From positions 2,852,001 to 2,916,000 of the forward strand of contig NZ_CP043042.1 of NCBI RefSeq assembly GCF_008122265.1: a stretch of 64,000 nt of DNA, in the 5' to 3' direction. This document shows positions 1 through 8,055 of this stretch, piece after piece; position 1 is the first letter of the stretch; each line of letters begins with the position of its first letter. The DNA comes from Marinobacter fonticola (GTDB lineage Bacteria > Pseudomonadota > Gammaproteobacteria > Pseudomonadales > Oleiphilaceae). A program made the translations under genes and the position numbers. Under the pieces are notes generated by a model, which worked only from the letters and a program-made list of their open reading frames with translations, had not been told where the DNA came from and ran no database searches.

Positions 1-1040
1 TTTTCAGGGTCACTTGCTGTGACATCCACCTGGATCGGCACCATGTTGGCCCGCCGCACGGCTTCCGCCACAGCGGGCTCCTGGTATACCGTGCGTTCCA
101 GTACTTTGCAGTTAATGCACCAGTCGGCGGTGAACTCCAGCAAGTAGGGAGCGCCCCGGGCTTTTGTTTCCGCCAAGAGTTCCGGTGTGTAGGGTTGCCA
201 GACAAGGTCGCCTTCGCTGTTGTCCAGCGGGGATGCGAATACCACTGTCACCGCAAGGGCAAGACCTGCCGCCGTTGCGGCGATCACACGGACGGCCCCA
301 TTACCCTGGATGAAGCGGCGGATGCCCCAACCCATGACCAGTGCCAGCCAGAGCCACCATAGCCAGGGGTAGACTGCTTTGGGGACCAGGCTCGCACTGA
401 AAAAGACAGCTGCGGCCAGCAATACCAGCGCGAGCACTTCGCGAATGGCCAGCGTCCAGGGGCCCGCCTTGGGCAATCGTTGCAACCATTCGGGCTTGAG
501 CATCAGCACCGCGTAGGGCAAGGACAGCCCCAGTCCGATACTACCGAATATTCCCATGATCACGGGGGCCGGTTGGGTAACCGCAAAGGCCAGGACGCCA
601 CCCAGGAAAGGCCCGGCACAGGGTGCAGCTAAAACCGCACTCAGCAGGCCCGATACGAATGCCTCAAAGTAACGGCGGCCATGGGCCGAGGCGGCAAACG
701 CGGGAACCGGGATGGGCAGGTCCAACCAGGTAACGACTGCAAACCCGACCATCAACGCAACGAGCACGGCGACGAATACCGTCGACTGGAACAGCGTGCC
801 CCAGTTCCACTGCAACAGCGCGGTCAGGCCACCCAGCGTCAGGAAAAAAGTGAGTGTTCCTGCGGTGAACGCCAGCGCAGCCAACACCCGGTGTGATCGC
901 TGGCTGCCGGCCTCACGCAGGATGGTCCGGACCTTGATGGGAATCGCGGGCAGAACACAGGGCGTCAGGTTGAGCAGCAAACCCGCAACCACCGCCATCA
1001 AAATCTGACCGGCGAGGAGTAAAGAGGGAAGCTGATCCAT
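1..1040 (-). CDS. DsbD-like thiol:disulfide interchange protein (3' end cut by window)
   Basis: This is an inner-membrane protein that would carry reducing equivalents from the cytoplasm to periplasmic thiol proteins. The reading frame starts at the ATG ending at 1040 (MDQLPSLLLAGQ) and stays open to base 1. It shows several hydrophobic segments, including the motif TPCVLPAIP near the N-terminus and a second Cys motif, APCAGPFLGG. A thioredoxin-like domain near the left edge has the redox pair in ADWCINCK. These are the transmembrane and C-terminal domains of the DsbD/ScsB family; no N-terminal periplasmic domain precedes them. The ATG overlaps the TAA of the upstream dsbG-like gene (TAATG), so the two are probably translationally coupled. 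The C-terminus lies outside the window. Confidence 0.85.
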   Translation of the reverse strand, partial: MDQLPSLLLAGQILMAVVAGLLLNLTPCVLPAIPIKVRTILREAGSQRSHRVLAALAFTAGTLTFFLTLGGLTALLQWNWGTLFQSTVFVAVLVALMVGFAVVTWLDLPIPVPAFAASAHGRRYFEAFVSGLLSAVLAAPCAGPFLGGVLAFAVTQPAPVIMGIFGSIGLGLSLPYAVLMLKPEWLQRLPKAGPWTLAIREVLALVLLAAAVFFSASLVPKAVYPWLWWLWLALVMGWGIRRFIQGNGAVRVIAATAAGLALAVTVVFASPLDNSEGDLVWQPYTPELLAETKARGAPYLLEFTADWCINCKVLERTVYQEPAVAEAVRRANMVPIQVDVTASDPE

Positions 1041-1858
1041 TACTTAGTAATTCCCAGCGCCCTTCCCAGCGCTTCTTGCTCGGGCACGCCGGTCTGGCCT
1101 CGCCATTGGCCGCTCGCGTCCTTGAACAGCAGCCCTGGCGTTCCGCTGAAACCCAATTCAGCCATCCACTGGCTGTGCTGGTCGAGCGCCGCCTTAAGGT
1201 TTGCAGGTATGGGCGTGAGCTCGGAAATCCCGCTCCCGTTACCGCTGTTTCCAAAGTTCTCCTCGAACGCTTGAAGCGCTTTGGCCCGATCATCTGCATT
1301 CATGATTGCAGCGGAGAAGCCCAGGCTGGACGGCTTGAGAAAACCAACCATGACCCAGTGCAACCTGACTTTCCCTTCCGACACCCAGCTTCGGGTCTGC
1401 TTCCAGAATTTGTGACAGAAAATGCAATTGGGATCAGCGAACACATAGACCTCGGGAACATCCTCTCCACCCTCGCTCACCAAATGGGTATCCTGGGAGA
1501 GTTGCTCGGCAATCGACGCGTACGTTGGCTTCGGAATATAGCGTTCCGTATATTGGCGGGTCAGATCGTTGCCGTTGCTTTCCAGCAGCGAGCCGGAAAA
1601 AGTGTAGTCACCCAGGCCATAGACTATTCCGGTTTTTCCGCCCTCAATCCTTACAACATAACCGTTCACGCCCTCAGCTGGTGTGGAGAAGCGTTCAATC
1701 ACCGTAAAACCGACTTCTTCCTGAAGTGCGCTGATTCCCGGATCCATCTTTGGTGACGCAAACGTCAGAGCTGCGAATAAACTCAAAAAAAGTGCAAATG
1801 AAAACCGGCGGCAGCACACGATCGTATTCCGCGCCCAAGGCTCCAGAGAAAATGTCAT
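1040..1858 (-). CDS. DsbC/DsbG-like periplasmic disulfide isomerase
   Basis: Predicted periplasmic thiol-disulfide isomerase or oxidoreductase of 272 residues. It has a basic, hydrophobic N-terminal signal (about residues 1-35), a dimerisation-type N-terminal region, and a thioredoxin-fold domain whose active site is C145-x-x-C148 in the motif FADPNCIFCHKFW. This resembles DsbG (FADPFCPYCKQFW) but has Ile-Phe instead of Pro-Tyr between the cysteines. It overlaps the DsbD-like gene by one base pair, which fits the pairing of this isomerase with a DsbD-type reductant. It lies at the distal end of the copper operon, where periplasmic disulfide repair is useful because copper oxidises protein thiols. 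That role is an inference. DsbC versus DsbG cannot be settled by eye. Confidence 0.85.
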   Translation of the reverse strand: MTFSLEPWARNTIVCCRRFSFALFLSLFAALTFASPKMDPGISALQEEVGFTVIERFSTPAEGVNGYVVRIEGGKTGIVYGLGDYTFSGSLLESNGNDLTRQYTERYIPKPTYASIAEQLSQDTHLVSEGGEDVPEVYVFADPNCIFCHKFWKQTRSWVSEGKVRLHWVMVGFLKPSSLGFSAAIMNADDRAKALQAFEENFGNSGNGSGISELTPIPANLKAALDQHSQWMAELGFSGTPGLLFKDASGQWRGQTGVPEQEALGRALGITK

Positions 1859-1983
1859 TACAGTTACGCTCCCATATTAAGATGTTCTTCAGGCAGAAGG
1901 ATGAGGGGTCAGCCAGCTACGTGATCGCTCGCCAGTAGATTCGAGCGATAGGCAAGCGAAGCGAAACCCCGGGAATCGGAGAG

Positions 1984-2313
1984 TCAGGACAAAACTGAAA
2001 GTTTGGGAGGAAAGGGGTCGGGCCCTGAAAGTACACGGCCGAAGCGTGAAGAATGGTCCCTGGAATCGAGGGGAGAACATAACAATGGAAAATCTGGCGT
2101 GGCAGGTTCCCCAACATAGGAAGAAATACACGTACTACTACAGTTACCTTGGGCCTTGAGGTTGAAGCAGTCAGGCATCTGCCGGGCATCGGACAACGGG
2201 ACACAAGTTTCAGCTGTGGGCACCACCCCTATAGAGGTCGCAGCAACTCCCTGTAAAACGGGGAGAAAAGCTACAAGCAGCACCGCTGCCAGTCCCATCA
2301 GCCGCTTTGTCAT
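1984..2313 (-). CDS. Small secreted Cys-containing protein, copper-cluster associated
   Basis: A 109-residue protein with a clear signal peptide (basic MTKR, hydrophobic stretch, cleavage near VAATS) and a mature part with four cysteines (CVPLS, DCFN, NCSSTC) and one later Cys. Its C-terminal tail is Pro-rich. The ATG is preceded by a GGGG-containing Shine-Dalgarno-like sequence. Size, signal peptide, Cys content and Pro-rich tail recall the CopL/DUF2946-type small proteins found in copper clusters, but I cannot confirm membership. It sits between the TVP38-family gene and the dsbG-like gene on the same strand, so it probably shares their transcript. Function unknown; periplasmic metal binding is a guess. 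Confidence 0.5.
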   Translation of the reverse strand: MTKRLMGLAAVLLVAFLPVLQGVAATSIGVVPTAETCVPLSDARQMPDCFNLKAQGNCSSTCISSYVGEPATPDFPLLCSPLDSRDHSSRFGRVLSGPDPFPPKLSVLS

Positions 2314-2381
2314 CGCATCCCCACTCTAGTCCGTTGAGAAACTGAGACTTGACCTCCGCACATAAGTTCCTCCGCTCTTTG

Positions 2382-3131
2382 TTATTGCTGGAGCACGCTC
2401 TTGCGCCCCCGGCGATGAGCCAAAAGCAGCTTCGCGATAATCGGCAACAGAGTGATGCCGCTGACAAGAATCAGAATCACCGTAACCACCCCGGATTCGG
2501 AGGCCATGAGCAGTCCGCCGAACGCGGTAATCAGGTAGGCTGTCGGGATAACGCCTGCCAACGTTGCGATCACGAAACGCCAGAACGTGAGCGGTGTCAA
2601 ACCTGCCCCATAGCTGACTGCATCGAAGGAGACAAAAGGCACTAGCCTTGACGCGAAAATAACGAGCATCAATCCACCTTGGGAGCGGTCTTTGCCTAGC
2701 CATTCCAATACCGGCCGTACCCGCTCCCAGCGATATATAACATCGTAACCGAAGAACCGGGCAATGGCGAAGGCGATCAGGGCACCGGCCTCAGCTCCGA
2801 CAACCACGAATACCGTCCCCCAGAAGGAGCCGTAAACCGCGCCGGCGACCATGGCAATCGGGGCGCTGGGAATCGGGCTCAGGACAATGGCAGCGATCAT
2901 CAGAGCAATGATGCCCACTGGGCCCCCATACCCCAGTTGATCGACCCATTCCCGTAATGCCACCTTGTTGGTCACGGTAGCCAGCGCTCCGGTTTCCAGC
3001 AATATCCAGTAGATGGCCGCAAACGCGACAAGCAGTAGCAGAACGCAGACCACCTTGGCTTTTGCGTTCGGTCTTATTCCCGTACTTGCCGAAGCTTGCC
3101 GATGGTTTTTACGTTCCAGAGTGGTATTCAT
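2382..3131 (-). CDS. TVP38/TMEM64-family (VTT domain) membrane protein
   Basis: A 249-residue inner-membrane protein of the DedA-related SNARE-associated/VTT family. It has an N-terminal membrane helix (KVVCVLLLLVAF), then the VTT core with re-entrant-like segments including SPIPSAPIAMVAGAVYG and the conserved motif SRLVPFVSFDAVSYGAG. Family members have poorly defined roles in membrane homeostasis; in bacteria they are often found beside metal-resistance or mercuric genes. I chose the ATG ending at 3131 because AAAGGAGA lies five bases upstream; a longer open frame to 3167 lacks such a signal. The start lies inside the end of the preceding small gene, implying translational coupling. Confidence 0.82.
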   Translation of the reverse strand: MNTTLERKNHRQASASTGIRPNAKAKVVCVLLLLVAFAAIYWILLETGALATVTNKVALREWVDQLGYGGPVGIIALMIAAIVLSPIPSAPIAMVAGAVYGSFWGTVFVVVGAEAGALIAFAIARFFGYDVIYRWERVRPVLEWLGKDRSQGGLMLVIFASRLVPFVSFDAVSYGAGLTPLTFWRFVIATLAGVIPTAYLITAFGGLLMASESGVVTVILILVSGITLLPIIAKLLLAHRRGRKSVLQQ

Positions 3132-3291
3132 AATCTCCTTTGGCGTTCTTCCTAGCGTCCCGATCACCTTTGTTTCGTGAAAACAGATACTTGGTAAGGG
3201 CGGCGACGCCTAGTACGAGGAGGACAATCAGCAACAGGGACACCACCCCCATTCCCGCCATTCCAAGCATGCATGCGTCACTTGCCATCAT
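3109..3291 (-). CDS. Small single-span membrane protein
   Basis: A 60-residue protein starting at the ATG ending at 3291, preceded by AGGAG at good spacing. It has a short N-terminal part containing one Cys and several Met (MMASDACMLGMAGMG), one hydrophobic helix (VVSLLLIVLLVLGVAAL) and a charged C-terminal tail (SRNKGDRDARKN). It sits 31 bp downstream of copA and overlaps the next gene by 23 bp, so it belongs to the copA transcript. Met and Cys before the helix could bind Cu(I), but this is inference. I do not recognise the family beyond its being a small membrane protein of copper clusters. Confidence 0.6.
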   Translation of the reverse strand: MMASDACMLGMAGMGVVSLLLIVLLVLGVAALTKYLFSRNKGDRDARKNAKGDYEYHSGT

Positions 3292-3322
3292 CTCAATCTC
3301 CTGATTCTGTGTACGGGGCCTC

Positions 3323-5809
3323 TCATGAGGCGCTTGCCTGTACAACATTCCCGTCACTCAAGGTGCTTGCCGTAGTGTTTTCGCCACCAGGTTTGAACCG
3401 GCCCAATCGAAGGGAGTTGGTCAATACGAAGACACTGGAAAGGCTCATGGCGCCGGCCGCCAACATGGGGTTGAGCAAGTAACCGGTAAACGGAAACAGA
3501 ACGCCTGCGGCAACAGGAATAAGCGCCAGGTTGTACCCGTACGCCCAGACAAAATTGCCAAGGATCGTTTTGCGGGTGCGCCGCGAAAGCGCAGCAGCAT
3601 CGACAATACCCCGAAGATCGCCACGCATCAGAACCAAGTCGCCGGCCTCGATGGCAATATCGGTGCCTGTGCCGATGGCGATACCCACATCGGCCTGAGC
3701 CAGTGCCGGAGCATCATTGATGCCGTCACCCACGAAAGCCACCTGAGCGCCCTCGCCCTGCAGGCGCTTGATCTCTGCCGCTTTCTGCTCTGGCAGCACT
3801 TCTGCAAAAACCCTTTCGATGCCGGCCTGCTGCGCAATGGCCTCAGCAGTAGCACGATTGTCACCGGTCAGCATGGCCACGCGGAGTCCTGCCCCCTTGA
3901 GCGCAGCGATCGCTTCCACCGCCCCCTCCTTAAGCGGATCGGCCACCGCAACCAAAGCTGCGAGGCGGCCGTCAATGGCGACGTATAGGGGCGTTTTCGC
4001 TTTTTCAGCGAGTGAAACCGAATGATCTGCGACGCTATCCAACTCTACGCCGAGGCGGCGCATATAGCGGTCCGCGCCCACGTTGATCCGGTGCCCGGCC
4101 ACCTGGGCCTGGATCCCGTAGCCAGGCTCGGCCTGGAACTCACTGATTGCCGGTAGAGTAAGCCCTCGATCCCGGGCCCCCTTCACAATGGCTTCGCCAA
4201 TAGGATGTTCGCTCTCGGTCTCAACCGCAGCCATCCAGGCAAGCACCTCATCCTCGCGGCCTTCCACCAGGATAAAGTCCGTCAGCTCAGGCCGGCCCCG
4301 TGTCAGTGTGCCGGTCTTATCGAGTACAACCGTGTCCATTCGAGCCAGGGTTTCCAGTGCCGCACCTTTGCGGAATAGCACGCCCATTTCGGCGCCCTTG
4401 CCTGTGCCGACCATAATGGCCGTCGGCGTGGCCAGGCCCATGGCACAGGGACAGGCAATCAACAGCACGCTGACCGTTGTTACGAAAGCAAAGGAAAGCG
4501 CCGGCGCGGGGCCGAAGGTAAACCAGGTAATAAAGGTCAAGACGGCGATAACCATCACAATGGGTACAAAAACCCCTGCAATCTTGTCGGCAAGCTCCTG
4601 AATCGGTGGTTTTTCGGCCTGGGCCGACTCCACCATTTTGATGATCTGTGCCAGGACAGTGTCGGCGCCAACACGGGTGGCCCGAAATGTCAGTGATCCA
4701 TTCTTGTTGATGGTTCCGCCTACCAGTTCGGTATCTTTTTGCTTGGCAACCGGCACCGGCTCGCCACTGATCATGGACTCATCAACGTAGGACTGTCCCT
4801 CTTCAACCATGCCATCAACAGGAACACGCTCGCCCGGGCGCACTTGGATACGGTCGCCAGGCACCACTGCTTCAATCGGTATCTCGACAGCCTCGTTGTC
4901 CCGAATGACACGGGCGGTTTTGGCCTGTAGCTGCAAGAGCTTCTTAATCGCTTCCGACGTCCGGCCTTTAGCGATGTGCTCGAAGTAGCGTCCCAGCAGA
5001 ATGAGGGTCACGATGACGGCAGCCGCCTCGAAATAACTCTCGGCCGTACCGGCGGGGAAAAATCCGGGAACCAGTAATGCGGCCACGGAGTAGAAATAGG
5101 CGGCACCGGAACCGATCATTACCAGGCTGTTCATGCCAGGGTTGGCATGGCGCAGCTCGGCGTAGCCGGACCGGAAAAATCGCGCCCCGGCGTAAAACAG
5201 CACCGGCGTGGTCAGGAGCCATTCAAGTGTCATCCAGCCCCGATGAGGCAAGACGCTGATATAAAGAGCTTCCAGCGCGGGAATCATCTTGCCCATGGCA
5301 ATCAGTACCACCGGGATAGTGAGGATCGCGGCAAAGATCACTTTCCGGCGAAGATCTATCCCCTCCTTGTTCTGATCTTCGGCCTGGGTGTCAGACTCCG
5401 ACGCCTGGGGTTCATAACCGGTGTCCCGGATTGCCTGGTGGATTCGAGCCAGAGATACCGTGTCGGAGAGGAACTCCACAACGGCTTTCTGCGTGGTCAA
5501 ATTGACACTGGCTCTGATCATACCGGGCAGCTTGTTCAACGCACGCTCAACCTTCGACACGCAGGAGCCGCAGGACATGCCGATAACGGGGACTTCCTCC
5601 GATTGCACCTGTGGCCGATAACCGGCATCCCGGATCGTCTCAATCAGAGTTCCAGTGGTTGCAGGCTGGTCGAATTCCACCGTAGCTTTCCCCGTCGCCA
5701 GGTTCACCTGAGCGGTTGAAACGCCAGGCTGAGCCGAGAGAGCCCTCTCGATGCGTCCGACGCACGATGCACAGGACATTCCTTCAACACCAATCTCTAT
5801 TGTCTGCAT
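3323..5809 (-). CDS. copA: Copper-exporting P1B-type ATPase CopA
   Basis: Inner-membrane Cu(I) efflux ATPase of 828 residues. Two N-terminal heavy-metal-associated domains carry GMSCASC (C13, C16) and GMSCGSC (C80, C83). These are followed by membrane helices, the actuator motif SGEP (about residue 349), the membrane Cu-binding motif CPC (about 453-455, in ACPCAMG), the phosphorylation motif DKTGTLT (about 497-503), the P1B SEHPIG motif, and the hinge GDGINDAPAL. These define a Cu+/Ag+ type pump of the usual length. The ATG ending at 5809 is preferred because AGGATCAGG precedes it; the upstream frame extends into cueR. It lies 67 bp downstream of the MerR-type regulator and probably shares its promoter. 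Confidence 0.96.
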   Translation of the reverse strand: MQTIEIGVEGMSCASCVGRIERALSAQPGVSTAQVNLATGKATVEFDQPATTGTLIETIRDAGYRPQVQSEEVPVIGMSCGSCVSKVERALNKLPGMIRASVNLTTQKAVVEFLSDTVSLARIHQAIRDTGYEPQASESDTQAEDQNKEGIDLRRKVIFAAILTIPVVLIAMGKMIPALEALYISVLPHRGWMTLEWLLTTPVLFYAGARFFRSGYAELRHANPGMNSLVMIGSGAAYFYSVAALLVPGFFPAGTAESYFEAAAVIVTLILLGRYFEHIAKGRTSEAIKKLLQLQAKTARVIRDNEAVEIPIEAVVPGDRIQVRPGERVPVDGMVEEGQSYVDESMISGEPVPVAKQKDTELVGGTINKNGSLTFRATRVGADTVLAQIIKMVESAQAEKPPIQELADKIAGVFVPIVMVIAVLTFITWFTFGPAPALSFAFVTTVSVLLIACPCAMGLATPTAIMVGTGKGAEMGVLFRKGAALETLARMDTVVLDKTGTLTRGRPELTDFILVEGREDEVLAWMAAVETESEHPIGEAIVKGARDRGLTLPAISEFQAEPGYGIQAQVAGHRINVGADRYMRRLGVELDSVADHSVSLAEKAKTPLYVAIDGRLAALVAVADPLKEGAVEAIAALKGAGLRVAMLTGDNRATAEAIAQQAGIERVFAEVLPEQKAAEIKRLQGEGAQVAFVGDGINDAPALAQADVGIAIGTGTDIAIEAGDLVLMRGDLRGIVDAAALSRRTRKTILGNFVWAYGYNLALIPVAAGVLFPFTGYLLNPMLAAGAMSLSSVFVLTNSLRLGRFKPGGENTTASTLSDGNVVQASAS

Positions 5810-5876
5810 CCTGATCCTGCTCCTCTGTGCGACTGATTGAGCGCCTTTCCGATCCATTCGTTCAGTAATGATGTTA

Positions 5877-6278
5877 TTACCCTTCCTGAGCGATGGCTTC
5901 GACAATTGGGCAGCCATCCATCGGCCCCTCTCCCGAACATTCCTCCAAGGTTTTTGACAAAACCGCCTCGATACGGGAAAGGCTCTGGATTTGGTGCCGG
6001 ATTTTTTTTAGCTGTTCCCTTGCAATTCGCTTGGCATCCGCACGGTCACCATTGGCATCCTGGAGCATCAGGAGTTCGCGAATCTCATCAAGCGTGAAGC
6101 CCCATTGCTTGGCATGGATAATGAACTGCAGCCTGGCAACCGCATCCTCGGGATAGCGCCGATAATTCGACTGAGTCCGCGCGGGCTCTGGCATGAGATT
6201 TTCCCGCTCATAAAAGCGGATTGCATGACTGGCCACGCCGCTTTTCACAGAGAGTTCACCGATATTGAACGTTTTCAT
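5877..6278 (-). CDS. cueR: CueR-like MerR-family metal regulator
   Basis: A 133-residue MerR-family activator: N-terminal winged helix (MKTFNIGELSVKSGVASHAIRFYE), coupling region (YRRYPED), long dimerisation helix, and a C-terminal metal loop with C114 and C123 (CSGEGPMDGCPI). It would sense metal and twist the overlong spacer of its target promoters. By eye alignment it lacks the Cys that divalent sensors (ZntR, PbrR, MerR) carry at the start of the dimerisation helix, having Arg79 in that area. That favours a monovalent CueR-type pocket, but the Cys spacing (eight residues between) is one longer than in E. coli CueR. Its own promoter shows a MerR operator. It is upstream of copA on the same strand, so copper is the likely signal. 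Confidence 0.85.
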   Translation of the reverse strand: MKTFNIGELSVKSGVASHAIRFYERENLMPEPARTQSNYRRYPEDAVARLQFIIHAKQWGFTLDEIRELLMLQDANGDRADAKRIAREQLKKIRHQIQSLSRIEAVLSKTLEECSGEGPMDGCPIVEAIAQEG

Positions 6279-6316
6279 TAACGCGCCTCATACGTCGTTG
6301 ATGACTGACAGCTTCA

Positions 6317-6347
6317 ACCATAACCTTGAAGTAGACTTTAAGGTCAA
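6317..6347 (-). promoter_or_regulatory. MerR-type promoter of cueR-copA operon
   Basis: On the minus strand: -35 TTGACC (6342-6347), a 19-bp spacer, -10 TATGGT (6317-6322). The spacer region holds a 22-bp imperfect dyad at 6323-6344 with outer half-sites ACCTT and AAGGT. An overlong 19-bp spacer spanned by a dyad is the hallmark of MerR-family activated promoters. It lies about 38 bp upstream of the cueR ATG. Confidence 0.8.
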
Positions 6348-6525
6348 GCCTCTTTTGTGCCTATCGGGCAGAGGGAAGGATCAGCGGGGGTATGACGTTT
6401 GCTCGAAATACCTGCGTCTATGTAAAGGTTTGTCACGGTGGGAAATAAGAGAAAGGCGGGGATGAAGAGCTTTCTCAGTAAGTAGCCCGAGCCCATGACT
6501 CCCCGCTTCAATCATGGCTCCGATG

Positions 6526-6565
6526 TTTCTTGACGCAGATCTGGGTTTCTTTACGCAGATCTGGT
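6526..6565. repeat. 20-bp tandem duplication across a stop codon
   Basis: Two adjacent 20-bp units (6526-6545 and 6546-6565) share TTTCTT, one variable base, then ACGCAGATCTGG. They differ at two positions. The second unit contains the last codons and the TAA (6551-6553) of the Cys-rich membrane protein gene; the first lies just beyond it. Confidence 0.85.
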
Positions 6566-6913
6566 CGAGTCAGCAACATTGGAGATCGGCCGCTGGGGCG
6601 CAACCGGATCAGTGCCATCGGTACTCTCAAGCGGCGCAACTGAAGCTTTCGCAGAGCCCGACTTGTCCTTACATTTCATCATGCACAAGCCAAGACCACA
6701 CATCACCAGACATGGCAGCAGACCGATCAGTATCGGAGCGATTCCGAACAACACCAGCTGTTCCCAGCCGAATGTAAGTCCGGCGGTGACCCCAATGGCA
6801 CCGAACAACCACCAGCGCCGAGGTCCGGTCAACAAGCCCATCAGTCCTCCCGGGCCAGCCTCCGAATTCACCTTGCCCTTGTCGTCGCAGCTTTTCTTGT
6901 CGCAACAGCTCAT
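6551..6913 (-). CDS. Cys-rich two-span membrane protein of unknown function
   Basis: A 120-residue protein beginning MSCCDKKSCDDKGK, with a Cys-rich, Lys/Asp-rich N-terminus, two hydrophobic segments (WWLFGAIGVTAGLTFG and APILIGLLPCLVMCGLGLCMMKC) and a polar tail. The second segment carries four cysteines. I do not recognise the family. Its promoter has the same MerR-type architecture as the cueR-copA promoter, including an identical right half of the operator (TTTAAGGT), so it is probably controlled by the same copper-type regulator. A role in membrane metal binding or transport is therefore plausible. The 3' end bears a 20-bp tandem duplication that spans the stop codon. Confidence 0.75.
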   Translation of the reverse strand: MSCCDKKSCDDKGKVNSEAGPGGLMGLLTGPRRWWLFGAIGVTAGLTFGWEQLVLFGIAPILIGLLPCLVMCGLGLCMMKCKDKSGSAKASVAPLESTDGTDPVAPQRPISNVADSTRSA

Positions 6914-7003
6914 TATGGTTCCTCACTCTTGCCATGATCGTTGTTTATTGCTCACATCTACCGTGTGGGTTGGCAAATGCTCTTGCAGTTAGTCGTTTCG
7001 AAA

Positions 7004-7034
7004 AACATAACGTTAGAGCAAGGTTTAAGGTCAA
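7004..7034 (-). promoter_or_regulatory. MerR-type promoter of the Cys-rich membrane protein
   Basis: On the minus strand: -35 TTGACC (7029-7034), exactly 19 bp of spacer, -10 TATGTT (7004-7009). A 22-bp imperfect dyad (7010-7031) has half-sites ACGTTAGAGC and GGTTTAAGGT. The right arm TTTAAGGT is identical to that of the cueR-copA operator. The leader to the ATG at 6913 is about 90 bp. Confidence 0.7.
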
Positions 7035-7190
7035 GCGTTTTTTTTGGAAACAGCAAAGTAAAGTTGCCTTGCCCTTCAGATACCGAAGTGGTCGTGTCAC
7101 TGAAATAAAAAACTGCTAGGATTTGGAGAACTAAAAGACGGGCTGTGTGTCACAGTTCTGAATCTTTACAGCTTGAAGCTTGGAAATCGG

Positions 7191-7571
7191 ATGACTGCAA
7201 CGACCCGCCAAATCATCTCCGTGCTGCTGTCACTACTTCTGGTGATAAGTGGACCGGCGTTGGCCGTCTCCAAAGTGACGGGCGGCCAGGCTGATTCCTC
7301 AGTGGCCGATTGTGGTGCCATGATGATGAATCAGGCTGAAAGCGCGGACGCTTCATCCGATGACGAAAACTTTGATTGCGGCGTCGCTTCCGACATGGCG
7401 TGCCCAAGTGCTGGCGGAGCGAGCAAATGCGGAGTCAGCTTCGCCTTCTTGCCGGCAGGCTCGGCAGGTTTTGTTGATACCGGCTCCCAACCGGTATGGA
7501 TCGCCCGTCCGACGATCTACCAGGATCCTTTCCTGGCCTCAGCCACACCCCCTCCCCAACCTAACTCCTGA
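7191..7571 (+). CDS. Secreted Cys-containing small protein
   Basis: A 126-residue secreted protein starting at ATG 7191 (a TTG in frame at 7173 is less likely; GGAAA precedes the ATG). A signal peptide (VLLSLLLVISGPALAVS) is followed by an acidic region with Met and Cys (DCGAMMMNQ, DCGVASDMACPS, KCGVSFAF) and a Pro-rich end. The layout recalls the small CopL/DUF2946-type proteins of copper clusters, but the match is by general form only. It is the first gene of a plus-strand run with the Met-rich protein and the DUF411 protein. A role in periplasmic copper buffering is inference. Confidence 0.6.
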   Translation: MTATTRQIISVLLSLLLVISGPALAVSKVTGGQADSSVADCGAMMMNQAESADASSDDENFDCGVASDMACPSAGGASKCGVSFAFLPAGSAGFVDTGSQPVWIARPTIYQDPFLASATPPPQPNS

Positions 7572-7681
7572 GACTTAACCCAGATTTGTGCCGTTTCTGG
7601 CAACAGATTAACGTTATTTCTTGAAACCTAAGTCCCGTGTTTTCATTTATTCCTCACGGGTCTTTAGATGGAGTGAATCAA

Positions 7682-7960
7682 ATGCGCAATTCAAAAATTA
7701 AGCTAGCAGTTACCGCAGCTCTTCTGGCCGGCACCATCGGCACCTTCTCTGCATTCGCCCACGAGGGCGAAGGAAAAGGCATGATGTCCTCGAAAGACAT
7801 GCAGGGCATGGACGGCATGATGGGGATGATGAACATGATGTCTGACATGTCGCCGGAAGATCGTAAAGCCATGACCGATGCCTGCATGAAAATGATGCAG
7901 AGCCATGGCAGCGATAACATGGACGCGGGAAAGAAGGATAAAGACACCCAAGCCAATTGA
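7682..7960 (+). CDS. Met-rich periplasmic protein, probable copper binder
   Basis: A 92-residue protein with a signal peptide (KIKLAVTAALLAGTIGTFSAFA, cleavage before HEGEG) and a mature part dominated by methionine: MQGMDGMMGMMNMMSDM, then CMKMMQSHG near the C-terminus. Clusters of Met with His and one Cys are typical of periplasmic Cu(I)-binding proteins. The ATG at 7682 follows GGAGTGAATCAA, a clear ribosome site; the longer frame from 7637 has no signal-peptide logic. It is followed 95 bp later by the DUF411 gene. No enzyme domain is visible. Copper binding is inferred from composition and context. Confidence 0.75.
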   Translation: MRNSKIKLAVTAALLAGTIGTFSAFAHEGEGKGMMSSKDMQGMDGMMGMMNMMSDMSPEDRKAMTDACMKMMQSHGSDNMDAGKKDKDTQAN

Positions 7961-8055
7961 GGCCTTGGGTAACCCCCGAACTAACATTCATTTGCCTGGG
8001 CGCCCACGCGCGCCCGGGCCTTGTACTGCCCATTATTGAACAATCAAGGATTACC

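Noticed and set aside
1889..2204. Overlapping minus-strand frames of 80-95 codons near the small secreted protein
   Set aside because: They are in other frames, lack signal peptides and ribosome sites; the frame at 1984-2313 is the only one with gene-like features.
4188..5719. Plus-strand open frames of 60-190 codons inside copA
   Set aside because: They are shadows of the copA reading frame, without start signals or domain features.
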